Assembly: GCF_021129235.1 (NCBI RefSeq)
Contig: NZ_JAJOMA010000036.1
Location: 1-58,885, forward strand
From: Kineosporia mesophila
Lineage (GTDB): Bacteria; Actinomycetota; Actinomycetes; Actinomycetales; Kineosporiaceae
Reading direction: 5' to 3'
DNA length: 58,885 nt
Shown here: positions 8,080-15,241 of the stretch, one piece after another
Layout: each line of letters starts with the position of its first letter
Numbering within the stretch: position 1 is the first letter of the stretch
Translations under genes and position numbers: made by a program
The notes under the pieces: generated by a model
The model's database searches: none
Told to the model about the DNA's origin: nothing
Seen by the model: only the letters and a program-made list of their open reading frames with translations

Positions 8080-8367
8080 ATGGATATCGACATCGTCACC
8101 ACCACCGGGGAGCAGTCCGTCGTGACCCTTTCCCGCAGCGGTGACGGCTCGAGCGTCGATGTCTGGTACTGCGATGTGCGGCACGCGCACATCCCGGTCG
8201 AGGAACTGCGGGGCTGGCTGGCCCGCCGGGGTTCCCTACGGGAGCCGGGCCGGTGGGGACGGGTGGAATTCACCGTTCAGCAAGGGCGGACACTGCTCAC
8301 CGTCCGCCCGGAGGTCGTCGACCAGCCTCTCGTACTCACAGATCTGTCGCACCTCACCCGGAACTGA
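8080..8367 (+). CDS. Hypothetical protein, 95 aa
   Basis: I do not recognise this family. The gene has an ATG with a clear GAGGAG ribosome-binding site and normal high-GC third positions, so it is probably real. The protein is small and soluble, rich in Val/Thr/Arg, with an N-terminal strand pattern (MDIDIVTTTGEQSVVTLSRS), a central VWYCDVRHAHIPVEEL segment and no membrane span. It is followed at 95 bp by a DUF397 gene on the same strand. DUF397 proteins normally sit beside an XRE-type regulator; here the partner position is taken by this protein, so it may play an accessory role in the same system. Confidence 0.65.
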   Translation: MDIDIVTTTGEQSVVTLSRSGDGSSVDVWYCDVRHAHIPVEELRGWLARRGSLREPGRWGRVEFTVQQGRTLLTVRPEVVDQPLVLTDLSHLTRN

Positions 8368-8462
8368 ATGCGCGACCGGGTGTCTTACCGCCCGGCTGTC
8401 CCGATCGACGAGAACGGGCGGCCACCAGGACCACCGATGAACCGATTGATGGGAGAGCGGTC

Positions 8463-8696
8463 ATGTCCGCAACCGAGGTCAACCTGCTGAGTAACGACGA
8501 CGATTCCCTGGACTGGAGGAAGTCCTCGTTCAGCGCCGTGAACGGCAACTGCGTCGAGATCGCGTTCCGCGCCGGCGGTGGCGTGGCCGTGCGCGACACC
8601 AAGGCCAAGGGGCTCGGGCCGGTGCTCAGCTTCGGCAACGACGAATGGTCGGCGTTCCTCGACGGCATCGCAGCCGGCGAGATGCGGGGAGCCTGA
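8463..8696 (+). CDS. DUF397 domain protein
   Basis: The 77-residue protein shows the DUF397 pattern: WRKSSFSAVNGNCVEIA (about residues 18-34), then VAVRDTKAKG and a C-terminal FGNDEWSAFL segment. DUF397 proteins are small actinomycete proteins commonly encoded next to XRE-family regulators (the BldB/WhiJ-like and AbaA-like loci of Streptomyces), where they influence development and antibiotic production. The start ATG at 8463 has a GGGAGAG ribosome-binding site. No XRE gene lies next to it in this window, so it looks like an orphan member that may act with a regulator elsewhere. Confidence 0.88.
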   Translation: MSATEVNLLSNDDDSLDWRKSSFSAVNGNCVEIAFRAGGGVAVRDTKAKGLGPVLSFGNDEWSAFLDGIAAGEMRGA

Positions 8697-8741
8697 ACCG
8701 CTTCCGTCGTACCCGGGGTTCTCGCGAGCCCTGGCACCACC

Positions 8742-9005
8742 TCAGTAGGTGACGAGTACCTGGTCTGCACGCATCGCCGGGACGGGGCGAGGCGCGGAGG
8801 CGAGGCGGACGGCCGCGTGCCCTGAACGCACACCGACCGCCCAGGCCGAGTACTCCGAACCGGAAACACCCGAACATGCACACTCACGGGGTGTGCCAAG
8901 AAGAATTTCGTGCTGCCCGCTGCCGGGCGGGAACCCGGTCTCCTGGAAGGCCACCCGCCCGGCACGGCCCACCCGGGGCGTGACGTCGAACGGGAAACCT
9001 GGCAT
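8742..9005 (-). CDS. Hypothetical protein, 87 aa
   Basis: An open frame on the minus strand fills most of the otherwise empty gap between the DUF397 gene and the next GNAT gene. Third positions are strongly GC-biased throughout, unlike typical shadow frames. The ATG at 9005 lies about ten bases from a -10-like TAGCCT, suggesting a leaderless or near-leaderless transcript divergent from the GNAT at 9125. The protein has no signal peptide or recognised domain; it contains YSAWAVGVRSGHAAVRL and ends with ADQVLVTY, consistent with a small beta-rich fold. Function unknown. Confidence 0.5.
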   Translation of the reverse strand: MPGFPFDVTPRVGRAGRVAFQETGFPPGSGQHEILLGTPRECACSGVSGSEYSAWAVGVRSGHAAVRLASAPRPVPAMRADQVLVTY

Positions 9006-9124
9006 CTGTCGAGGCTAGAAGCGTCGACGCCCGGTGTCCGGCAGTTGACCAAATCGTGACCTGGATCCAGGCATCCTTTTCCGGGTCTCAAACGTCAGAG
9101 CGGTTTCGCCGTAGGGTCGTTCCC

Positions 9125-9544
9125 GTGTTCACGCTCCGGAAAGCCACCCCCGACGACGTGCCCGCCCTGCTCGAGTTCTGGCGTACCGCCGCTGAGAACG
9201 CCGCCCGGCCGGACGATTCCGGCACGGCCGTGCAGAACCTCATCACCCGCGACCCGGATGCCCTGATCCTTGCCGTGGATGCCCACGACCATCTCGTCGG
9301 CACGGTCGTCGCCGGCTTCGACGGCTGGCGCTGCCACCTCTACCGCCTGGCCGTTGCTCCCACCCACCGCCGCCAGGGCCTTGCGACCGCCCTCATCGAC
9401 GCGGCCGAGCAGCGCTTCCGCGCCCTGGGCGGTACCCGCTCCGACGCGATGGTGCTCGATGACAACATCCCTGCCCAGAGTGCCTGGTGGGCAAGGGGTT
9501 ACCGACTGCAGGAGGAATGGTCGCGCTGGGTGCGGCCGCTCTAG
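9125..9544 (+). CDS. GNAT family N-acetyltransferase
   Basis: About 139 residues with a complete GNAT fold: N-terminal FTLRKATPDDVPALLEFW, acetyl-CoA motif LYRLAVAPTHRRQGLATAL (about residues 75-93) and C-terminal AQSAWWARGYRLQEEWSRW. I chose the GTG at 9125 because the domain starts right there and a -10-like TAGGGT lies about ten bases upstream, suggesting a leaderless transcript. The gene ends four bases inside the convergent MFS gene. The substrate is unknown; the short single domain and W/R-rich C terminus resemble small-molecule amine acetylases. Confidence 0.85.
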   Translation: MFTLRKATPDDVPALLEFWRTAAENAARPDDSGTAVQNLITRDPDALILAVDAHDHLVGTVVAGFDGWRCHLYRLAVAPTHRRQGLATALIDAAEQRFRALGGTRSDAMVLDDNIPAQSAWWARGYRLQEEWSRWVRPL

Positions 9545-10794
9545 CTCTCCCGCAGGTGACGGGCCGCGGCCACCCGCAGTACCTGGGCCACGAGCACCAG
9601 CCCGACCACCAGCGCCGCCAGGCCGGCCCAGCCCCCGGCGGCGAAGAACATCCCGCCGGCCCATCCGACCACGCTCGACCCCAGGTAGTAGAAGAGGTTG
9701 TACAACGAGGCCGCCTGAGCCCGCCCGGTCCGGGCCCGGGCGCCCACCCAGCCCGAGGCGATCGCGTGCGCACCGAAGAACCCACCGGTCAGCGTCACCA
9801 GCCCGACGATGATCACCGCCAGGTTCCCCGCCAGCGTCAGCAGCACTCCCACCGCCATCACCCCGGACATGAACGCCAGCACCCGGCCCCGGCCGAACCG
9901 CCCCACGATCCGCCCGGCCTGCCGCGAGCACACCGTGCCCGACAGATAGGCCAGGAACAGCAACGACGTCACCGCCGCGCTCAGCCCGAAAGGCGCCGCC
10001 TGCAACCGGAAACCCAGATAGTTGTAGACCGCGACGAACCCGCCCATCAGCAGGAACGCCTGCGCGTACAACGTCACCATCCCCGGGTCACGCAGATTCA
10101 CCCGCACGTGATGCGCGACATCCCGCACCCGCGTGTGCGTGTCCCGCACGAAACCCCGCGCCGGGGGCGCCAGCACCACGAACAGCACCGACGCCAGCGC
10201 CGCCACCACCCAGGCCAGCCCCACACCCCAGCGCCATCCCCACAGCTCACCGGCCGGCCCCGAGATGATCCGCCCGCTGATGCCCCCGAGCGTCGTGCCC
10301 GAGACGTACGTGGCCGCTGCCACCGCCGCCTGCGACGGCCGGATCTCGTCGTGCAGATACGTGATCGCCAGCCCCGGGATCCCACCCAGCGCCACCCCCT
10401 GCAGCACCCGCAGCACGATCATCCCCTCGAACGAGGGAAACACCGTCCACGCCAGCCCGAACACCGCCGCCGCCAGCATCGCCACCCGCATCGCGGTCAG
10501 CCGCCCGATCCGGTCCGCCACCCACGACCAGGGCAGTACCCCGATCGCCAGACCGATCGTCCCCGACGACACCAGCAACGCCGAGCGCGCCTCCGAGATG
10601 TGCAGATCCGCCGCCACCAGCGGCAGGGCACCCTGCGGCGCGTACAACGCGGCGAAGCACGCCACCCCCGCCGACAACAGGGCCAGAAGGATGCGCCGGT
10701 ACTCCCGGGAACCCTCCGCGTGACCCTCCCAGAACTCGGTGATCAGAACGCTCGACGGTCCATCCATCAGCACGCCGGCAGGAGAAGTCTTCAC
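9541..10794 (-). CDS. MFS transporter, YnfM-like
   Basis: The 417-residue protein has a hydrophobicity pattern of 12 membrane segments and the MFS loop motif WVADRIGRLTAMR (about residues 90-102) between helices 2 and 3. The pattern resembles the AraJ/YnfM drug-efflux branch: proton-driven export of small molecules across the cytoplasmic membrane. The start is uncertain: GTG at 10794 (GGAG just upstream) or ATG at 10767. It is divergent from a LysR regulator 70 bp away, the classical arrangement in which the regulator controls the transporter. The 3' end overlaps the convergent GNAT gene by four bases. Confidence 0.88.
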   Translation of the reverse strand: MKTSPAGVLMDGPSSVLITEFWEGHAEGSREYRRILLALLSAGVACFAALYAPQGALPLVAADLHISEARSALLVSSGTIGLAIGVLPWSWVADRIGRLTAMRVAMLAAAVFGLAWTVFPSFEGMIVLRVLQGVALGGIPGLAITYLHDEIRPSQAAVAAATYVSGTTLGGISGRIISGPAGELWGWRWGVGLAWVVAALASVLFVVLAPPARGFVRDTHTRVRDVAHHVRVNLRDPGMVTLYAQAFLLMGGFVAVYNYLGFRLQAAPFGLSAAVTSLLFLAYLSGTVCSRQAGRIVGRFGRGRVLAFMSGVMAVGVLLTLAGNLAVIIVGLVTLTGGFFGAHAIASGWVGARARTGRAQAASLYNLFYYLGSSVVGWAGGMFFAAGGWAGLAALVVGLVLVAQVLRVAAARHLRES

Positions 10795-10864
10795 GCTCCG
10801 GACGCTATGGGCGGCCCTGACCTAGCTCAAATGCATGAATGAGCGCAACGCATAGCATCAATGC
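10795..10864. promoter_or_regulatory. Shared MFS/LysR divergent promoter region
   Basis: This 70-bp divergent spacer carries ATGCAT palindromes at 10831-10836 and 10861-10866, plus TGAATGAG and AGCATCA elements, in a patch of lower GC. These are candidate half-sites for the adjacent LysR protein, whose ATG at 10865 overlaps the second site, consistent with autoregulation. No clear T-N11-A box stands out. Confidence 0.45.
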
Positions 10865-11800
10865 ATGCATCATCTCGATGAGCCGCCACCCGACCCCGCG
10901 CAGCTCCGCCGGATCCTCGCCGCCCTGCCCCTGCTCACCGCCCTGGTCGACACCGGCGGCATCTCCGCGGCCGCCGACGAACTCGGCGTCCCCCAGTCCA
11001 CGGTCAGCCGCGGCCTCGCCCGTCTCGAGCACCACCTCGGCTGCGCCCTCATCGACCGGGACGGGCGCGGCGTCCGCCTCACCGCCGCCGGTGCCGAATT
11101 CGCCACCACCACCCGTCGCGCCCTCGACCTCGTCACCGAAGCCGTCACCCAGATCCGCGACGACGAAGCCCGCCGCGCCAACCGCGTCTCGATCGTCTTC
11201 CAGAACTCCCTCGGTCGCGCCGTGGTCCCCGCCCTCGTCAAGACCCTCGTCGACCGCCGCCCCGGCACCCGCGTCGACCTGCGCCAGGGAGGTCGCGCCT
11301 ACTGCCTCGCCGAATTCGACGCCGGAGCCGACCTCGTCCTGGTCTCCCCACCTCCCGACCCCACCGAAAACGTCCTCACCGTCAGCCTCTACACCGAACA
11401 CCTCGTCCTCGCGGTCGCCCCCAACCACCGCTACGCCCACCGAAAAACCATCCGCCTGGCCGAACTCGACGGCGAAACCACCCTCGCCCTGGCCCCCGCC
11501 TACGGACTGCGCGCCATCACCGACACCCTCCTGCGCGAGGCCGGAGTGCGGGTGGCCACCGCCTTCGAAGGCGAAGACGTTCTCACCCTCCGCGGGCTCG
11601 TCGCCGCCGGCCTCGGCGTCGCCATCGTCCCCCCACTCGGACCCACCCCCGACCTCATCGAGATCCCCATCGACGACCACCGCGCCACCCGCGAACTCAC
11701 CGCCTCCTGGCGCGCCACCGGCCCCCGAAGCCCCGCCCTCGCAGCCCTCATCGACGTCGTCGCCTGGGACCGCACCTGGCTGCCCGAACACCCGGCCTAG
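10865..11800 (+). CDS. LysR family transcriptional regulator
   Basis: The 311-residue protein has an N-terminal winged helix-turn-helix (ALVDTGGISAAADELGVPQS, then TVSRGLARLEHHLG, about residues 24-58) followed by a periplasmic-binding-like effector domain (from about residue 95, VSIVFQNSLGRAVVPAL) and the characteristic GLVAAGLGVAIVPP segment near residue 256. It probably controls the divergent MFS exporter in response to its substrate and represses its own synthesis. The ATG at 10865 abuts the operator-like ATGCAT repeats. The stop is TAG. Confidence 0.92.
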   Translation: MHHLDEPPPDPAQLRRILAALPLLTALVDTGGISAAADELGVPQSTVSRGLARLEHHLGCALIDRDGRGVRLTAAGAEFATTTRRALDLVTEAVTQIRDDEARRANRVSIVFQNSLGRAVVPALVKTLVDRRPGTRVDLRQGGRAYCLAEFDAGADLVLVSPPPDPTENVLTVSLYTEHLVLAVAPNHRYAHRKTIRLAELDGETTLALAPAYGLRAITDTLLREAGVRVATAFEGEDVLTLRGLVAAGLGVAIVPPLGPTPDLIEIPIDDHRATRELTASWRATGPRSPALAALIDVVAWDRTWLPEHPA

Positions 11801-11808
11801 GAAAACCT

Positions 11809-12498
11809 TCAGAACGCAGACACGCCCCTCTGCCGCTCCCGGCGGGCCAGTGCACCGATCACCGCCGACTGACCGTGCCGGCGGGCCGCCAGACGGGCCA
11901 GCAGCTCCACCACCGGCTCGAACACCCCCGCCGTGAACTCCGGCGTCGCCACCCCGATGCTCAGCGCCAGGTCATCGGCATGTACCACCACCTCCAGCAT
12001 GCGCGTCAGCAGAAATGCGTCCCGCCGCAGCGCCCACCCCTGCCACGGCAGGCCCGCCAGCTCGCCTACGGCATCGCCCGTCAGCAGGGTGGTCACCTCG
12101 CGGGCGGCGGTCGCGGTGGTCTCCCTCAAATGGTGGACGCCCCAACGCGCCTCTTCGTCGTAACTGCTGCGGTCGTTCTCGGGGTCGTCGGGAGAGGTCG
12201 TCGTCACCCACACCGCCCGCGCGTAGTGCTCATCGGCGCCACCGCTCAGTACCGGGAAGCCGGTGGGCGTGGTCAGGAGCTGATGCGCGACCGTCACCTG
12301 CCGGTTCAGGTGACAGGCCAGTGCCCCCACCGACATCTTGGCCAGCGCGCTCTCCTGGTCCCAGCGGTCGGCGAGCGCCGGCTCGGCGATCAGCTGGGCC
12401 ACCGGGGGCAGGGCATCGAGGAAGGTGGTGTCGTAACGGTTCACGATGTCAGTCACGAAGCTCCATGCTGGCAGCGACGAGGGCGTGGCAACAGCCAT
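11809..12498 (-). CDS. Maleylpyruvate isomerase-like (DinB-fold, mycothiol-dependent) protein
   Basis: From the ATG at 12498 the product is 229 residues. The N-terminal half matches the mycothiol maleylpyruvate isomerase N-terminal domain, a DinB-like four-helix bundle: SVGALACHLNRQVTVAHQLL (about residues 53-72) carries the expected metal-site His. Two further His residues sit in WGVHHLRE and VVVHADDLALSIG. Such proteins use mycothiol with a metal ion for isomerase or thiol-transfer chemistry in the cytosol. The open frame continues upstream of 12498 without stops, but that part is Arg-rich shadow sequence from the divergent GNAT gene. Substrate unknown. Confidence 0.8.
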   Translation of the reverse strand: MAVATPSSLPAWSFVTDIVNRYDTTFLDALPPVAQLIAEPALADRWDQESALAKMSVGALACHLNRQVTVAHQLLTTPTGFPVLSGGADEHYARAVWVTTTSPDDPENDRSSYDEEARWGVHHLRETTATAAREVTTLLTGDAVGELAGLPWQGWALRRDAFLLTRMLEVVVHADDLALSIGVATPEFTAGVFEPVVELLARLAARRHGQSAVIGALARRERQRGVSAF

Positions 12499-12539
12499 TA
12501 ATCGTTTGCCGCCACCGCTGCCGTGAACTATCCAGGAGC

Positions 12540-13484
12540 GTGCACATCCGTTCCGCCACCCCGGCCGACCTCGACGCCCTGCTCGCCTTTCCCCCCGATC
12601 CCGCCGTCGCCACCATCGGCCCCCAGCGTCTGCGGGACGAACTCGCCGCCGGGCGCCTGCGATGGCCCTGGATCCGGCTCGTGCTCGACCAGGACGGCAC
12701 GCTGCTCGGCCGTGCCCTCTGGTGGGGACGTTCCGACAGCCCGGCACCCCTGGCCCTGGACTGCCTACACCTGCTGGAACGCGTTCCGGATCGCGCCGGT
12801 GTCGCGGCTGACCTGCTGGTATCGGCGCATCGCGAGCTCGTCGGGTCAGCCCCGCCCCCCGCTTACCAGCTGACCCTGCCCGCACACTGGCGTAATGATC
12901 CGGCTGTGCGGGACGCCGTCGACTGGCGTCTGCACGCAGCCGCCGCGGCCGCCCTGACCGAACCGGTGGAACGATTCCGCTACGTCTGGGAGCCTGCCGC
13001 CGGTCAACCCGCTCCGACTCCTCGTCTGCGCATGCGCCCCGGTACCGACCAGGAGTTCCTCGACCTCTTCGAACGGGCGGCGGTCGGCAGCCTCGACATC
13101 GGTACCCGCCGGGCGCTGGCCGTCATGACGCCGGCCGCCCAGGCCCGCGACGACTTCGAGTTCTACGTCGGGTGCCCCGGTGAACGGGACTGGTGGCGCG
13201 CTGCCACCACCGCCGCGGGGGAGCCGGTGGGCTTCATCGTGCCCTCGGCGACGCCCTACCACCGCAATGTCGGCTACCTCGGTGTGGTCCCGGCTCACCG
13301 GGGGCAGGGGTTCGTCCATGATCTGCTCGCTGAGATCACCCGGTTCCATGCGAGCCAGGGAAGCGAATACATCACCGCGACCACCGATCTGACCAACGTC
13401 CCGATGGCGCGGGCCTTTGACCGGGCCGGGTACCGGGTCACCGAGATCCGTCTGCTGCTCGAGGCGCCGAGGGCATCGGCCTGA
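12540..13484 (+). CDS. Tandem-domain GNAT acetyltransferase
   Basis: About 314 residues. The N-terminal part begins VHIRSATPADLDALLAF, a GNAT start, and the C-terminal half holds a complete GNAT domain with acetyl-CoA motif VGYLGVVPAHRGQGFVHDLL (about residues 241-260) and TNVPMARAFDRAGYRVTE. It therefore looks like a double GNAT protein with a degenerate first domain. I chose the GTG at 12540 because the domain begins immediately after it; its AGGAG lies only one base upstream, so translation may be leaderless. It is divergent from the isomerase-like gene, 41 bp away. Substrate unknown. Confidence 0.8.
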   Translation: MHIRSATPADLDALLAFPPDPAVATIGPQRLRDELAAGRLRWPWIRLVLDQDGTLLGRALWWGRSDSPAPLALDCLHLLERVPDRAGVAADLLVSAHRELVGSAPPPAYQLTLPAHWRNDPAVRDAVDWRLHAAAAAALTEPVERFRYVWEPAAGQPAPTPRLRMRPGTDQEFLDLFERAAVGSLDIGTRRALAVMTPAAQARDDFEFYVGCPGERDWWRAATTAAGEPVGFIVPSATPYHRNVGYLGVVPAHRGQGFVHDLLAEITRFHASQGSEYITATTDLTNVPMARAFDRAGYRVTEIRLLLEAPRASA

Positions 13485-13514
13485 TGGGGGAGGGGAGGGG
13501 TTGGCCACCTTCCT

Positions 13515-13564
13515 GTTCGTGATCATGCAAAACCTCCCCGGGGAGGTTTTGCATGATCACGAAC
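13515..13564. repeat. 50-bp perfect palindrome P1
   Basis: Two 25-base arms are perfectly complementary with no loop; the centre is CCCCGGGG at 13536-13543. The left arm starts GTTCGTGATCATGC. A closely related hairpin (P2) lies at 14896-14948, and a lone left arm lies at 13612. It sits 31 bp after a GNAT stop, so it may also act as a terminator, but the sequence kinship with P2 argues for a specific element. Confidence 0.85.
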
Positions 13565-13611
13565 GAAGGAGCGAGAGGGCGCCCGGCGAACGGTGGTGGC
13601 CACCCCACCTA

Positions 13612-13636
13612 GTTCGTGATCATGCAAACCTTCCCC
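13612..13636 (+). repeat. Single left-arm copy of palindrome P1
   Basis: This segment repeats the first 17 bases of the P1 left arm (starting GTTCGTGATCATGC) and then diverges slightly before a C-run. No matching right arm follows. The sequence just before it (GGTGGCCACC) also resembles the flank of P1, so it looks like a partial or decayed copy. Confidence 0.7.
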
Positions 13637-13671
13637 GTCGGCGCGGAAGCGCCCATGACACGATCTTGAAG

Positions 13672-13683
13672 TGATAACAGGCT
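13672..13683 (+). repeat. 12-bp motif copy a, TGATAACAGGCT
   Basis: First of six exact copies in the window, 66 bp downstream (in gene sense) of the stop of the truncated recombinase. The flanks are unusually AT-rich for this genome. Confidence 0.85.
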
Positions 13684-13748
13684 ATTGCTTCGCAATTCAA
13701 CAACAGCGCAACCCCGCCCGGAGGCGCAGGGCTCGACGTCGTCCTCAA

Positions 13749-14762
13749 TTACCGGCCCGGACCCGAAAGTGGGACCTGGGCTCCCTCTTCGAGGGTGAGC
13801 AGGGATCGGCGCAGGTGATCGAAGGACAGGGGCAGGTGGCTGACCGGTACGCCGTCGCGGCCGAGGGGGAGCGAGCCACGGGAGCCGGCGCGCAGTTCGG
13901 CGTTGAAGTTCTTGGCCTGGCCGACGTAGCTGCGTTCCAGTCCGCGGGGGTGGAGGGGGAGGCCGGCGGGGCGGATGGTTCCGTCGTCGGTGGGGGAGGC
14001 GCGCACCGAGACCCAGAGGGTCTTCGGGGCGGAGCCCTGCAGCTTCGACACCAGGATCTGACGGGTCTCGATCCAGCTCTCGAGCAGGTGGCCGAGGGCG
14101 GGTTCCATCAGGGCGCGGCCGGTGTACCCGGCGGGGGCGGGGACGTCGGGAGGCAGGGGGAGTGCGGGGATCGAGACGCTGCCGTCGGTGCCGATGCGGA
14201 CGTCTTCGAGCGTCATGTCGCACAGGTCGATGGGGCGCAGGGGAGTGGTGATCATGATGGCGAGCATGGCGCTGAGGCGTATCGCGGCCTTGGAGGGTGG
14301 GTCGATGGCCACCAGCCCGAAGGCGACCTGGCGCAGGGCGCGTGCATTCATGGGGGTGGGGGTGCGCAGCTGAACGGCGGGTTCGGTGTGCGTGATGGGA
14401 GTACTGCCCTGTGCCAGAGCCAGAGCGCGCAGAGCTGCGGCCCGGGCACGGGAGGCGGCCTGGCTGCGGGCGGCGCCCTGAGTCTGGGCGAGGATGCCGG
14501 TGGCGGCCCAGGGAAGGAACCAGCCGGCGAAGTCCTCACCGATGATCTCGGTGACGTCGATGCGCTGACCAGCAGCGAAGACCTGCTCGGGGAGGGTGTC
14601 GCGGACCTGCTCCTCGGTGGGGACATCACCGTGGATGCGGTGCAGGGCGGCAGCGGTGAGGGCCTGGTTCAGTGCCCACTCCCGCTGCCGGCGAGTGGAT
14701 CGCGATGCTCCGGAGCGTTCGAGAATGCCGAGATATGACTGGATCGCCGTCCTAGCCTGCAT
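13749..14762 (-). pseudogene. Tyrosine recombinase truncated before the catalytic Tyr
   Basis: About 337 residues from the ATG at 14762 (MQARTAIQSYLG). An N-terminal helical core-binding-like region (about 1-125) is followed by the catalytic domain: the first Arg sits in ITTPLRPIDLCDMTLEDVRI (about residue 190) and the second box is FDHLRRSLLTLEEG near residue 318, matching the H-x-x-R signature. The frame stops 16 residues later, so the usual GH box and the Tyr nucleophile are absent. I looked in all three frames downstream and found no Tyr-containing continuation. It may be a decayed integrase or a non-cleaving DNA-binding relative. The gene lies exactly between motif copies b and a. An open frame upstream of 14762 runs through palindrome P2 and is not credible coding sequence. 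Confidence 0.72.
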
Positions 14763-14770
14763 TCTATGGA

Positions 14771-14782
14771 TGATAACAGGCT
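14771..14782 (+). repeat. 12-bp motif copy b, TGATAACAGGCT
   Basis: Exact copy lying eight bases upstream of the truncated recombinase start codon, i.e. in its 5' leader. Read on the recombinase strand it is AGCCTGTTATCA. The position would suit an operator as well as a recombination boundary. Confidence 0.85.
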
Positions 14783-14791
14783 CGTGCTCTG

Positions 14792-14821
14792 AAAATAAAA
14801 ATATAGAAACCCGACAAGCAA
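14792..14821 (-). promoter_or_regulatory. Candidate promoter of the truncated recombinase gene
   Basis: On the minus strand TTGCTT (14821-14816) and TATTTT (14797-14792) are separated by 18 bases in a conspicuously AT-rich stretch. Transcription from here would run through motif copy b into the recombinase ATG at 14762. Confidence 0.45.
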
Positions 14822-14895
14822 TAGACGAAAGGGGCTCGGGAAGTCGGGTGGCCAAGAGGGAGTGGGTGCAACGTCGCGAAGGGCATCCGACTATC

Positions 14896-14948
14896 TCGTT
14901 CGTGCTCATGCGAAGTCTCCCCGGAAGACTTCGCATGAGCACGAACGA
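14896..14948. repeat. Hairpin P2, related to palindrome P1
   Basis: Two perfect 23-base arms (14896-14918 and 14926-14948) flank a 7-base loop, CCCCGGA. The 25-base segment starting at 14898 matches the P1 left arm at 21 positions. Differences in the left arm are matched by compensating changes in the right arm, so pairing has been conserved while sequence changed. The sequence following both (ACGAACGAAGG) is the same. Confidence 0.85.
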
Positions 14949-15139
14949 AGGTGGGGGTGGACTCGTCAATGCCTCTGGTCGGAAGGGTGCTTCGGTCTTC
15001 GGCAGCAGTGCGAACAGACGCGTGCAGCAGCCCGGCGTCTAGGCGTGCCCGTGCGGTGGGCGGGGGTGTTTGCCGGTAGGTCGTCTGGTGTAGCTTTCCT
15101 CTACTCGCTCGGCCTGCTGGTGCCGGGTCTCCAAGAGCT

Positions 15140-15160
15140 AGCCTGTTTTGATAACAGGCT
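15140..15160 (+). repeat. 12-bp motif copy c within an inverted repeat
   Basis: The exact motif occupies 15149-15160. Here it is preceded by the reverse-oriented half AGCCTGTT (15140-15147), making an 8-bp perfect inverted repeat with a 5-base spacer, AGCCTGTT-TTGAT-AACAGGCT. That is the shape of a simple tyrosine-recombinase core site or a dimeric operator. The methyltransferase gene starts 81 bp downstream. Confidence 0.85.
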
Positions 15161-15241
15161 TTGAGCGAAATTTCCCGCTGAACTTCCCATCGCCTGCGGC
15201 GACAAATTCGCACCGACGACCAAAGCTCTAGGCTTCTGGCC

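Noticed and set aside
12499-12885. N-terminal extension of the isomerase-like protein
   Set aside because: The frame is open upstream, but the added 129 residues are Arg/Gly/Pro-rich, overlap the divergent GNAT gene and have no domain, so the ATG at 12498 is a better start.
14763-14969. N-terminal extension of the truncated recombinase
   Set aside because: The open frame runs through palindrome P2, the AT-rich promoter region and motif copy b, which is non-coding DNA by composition.
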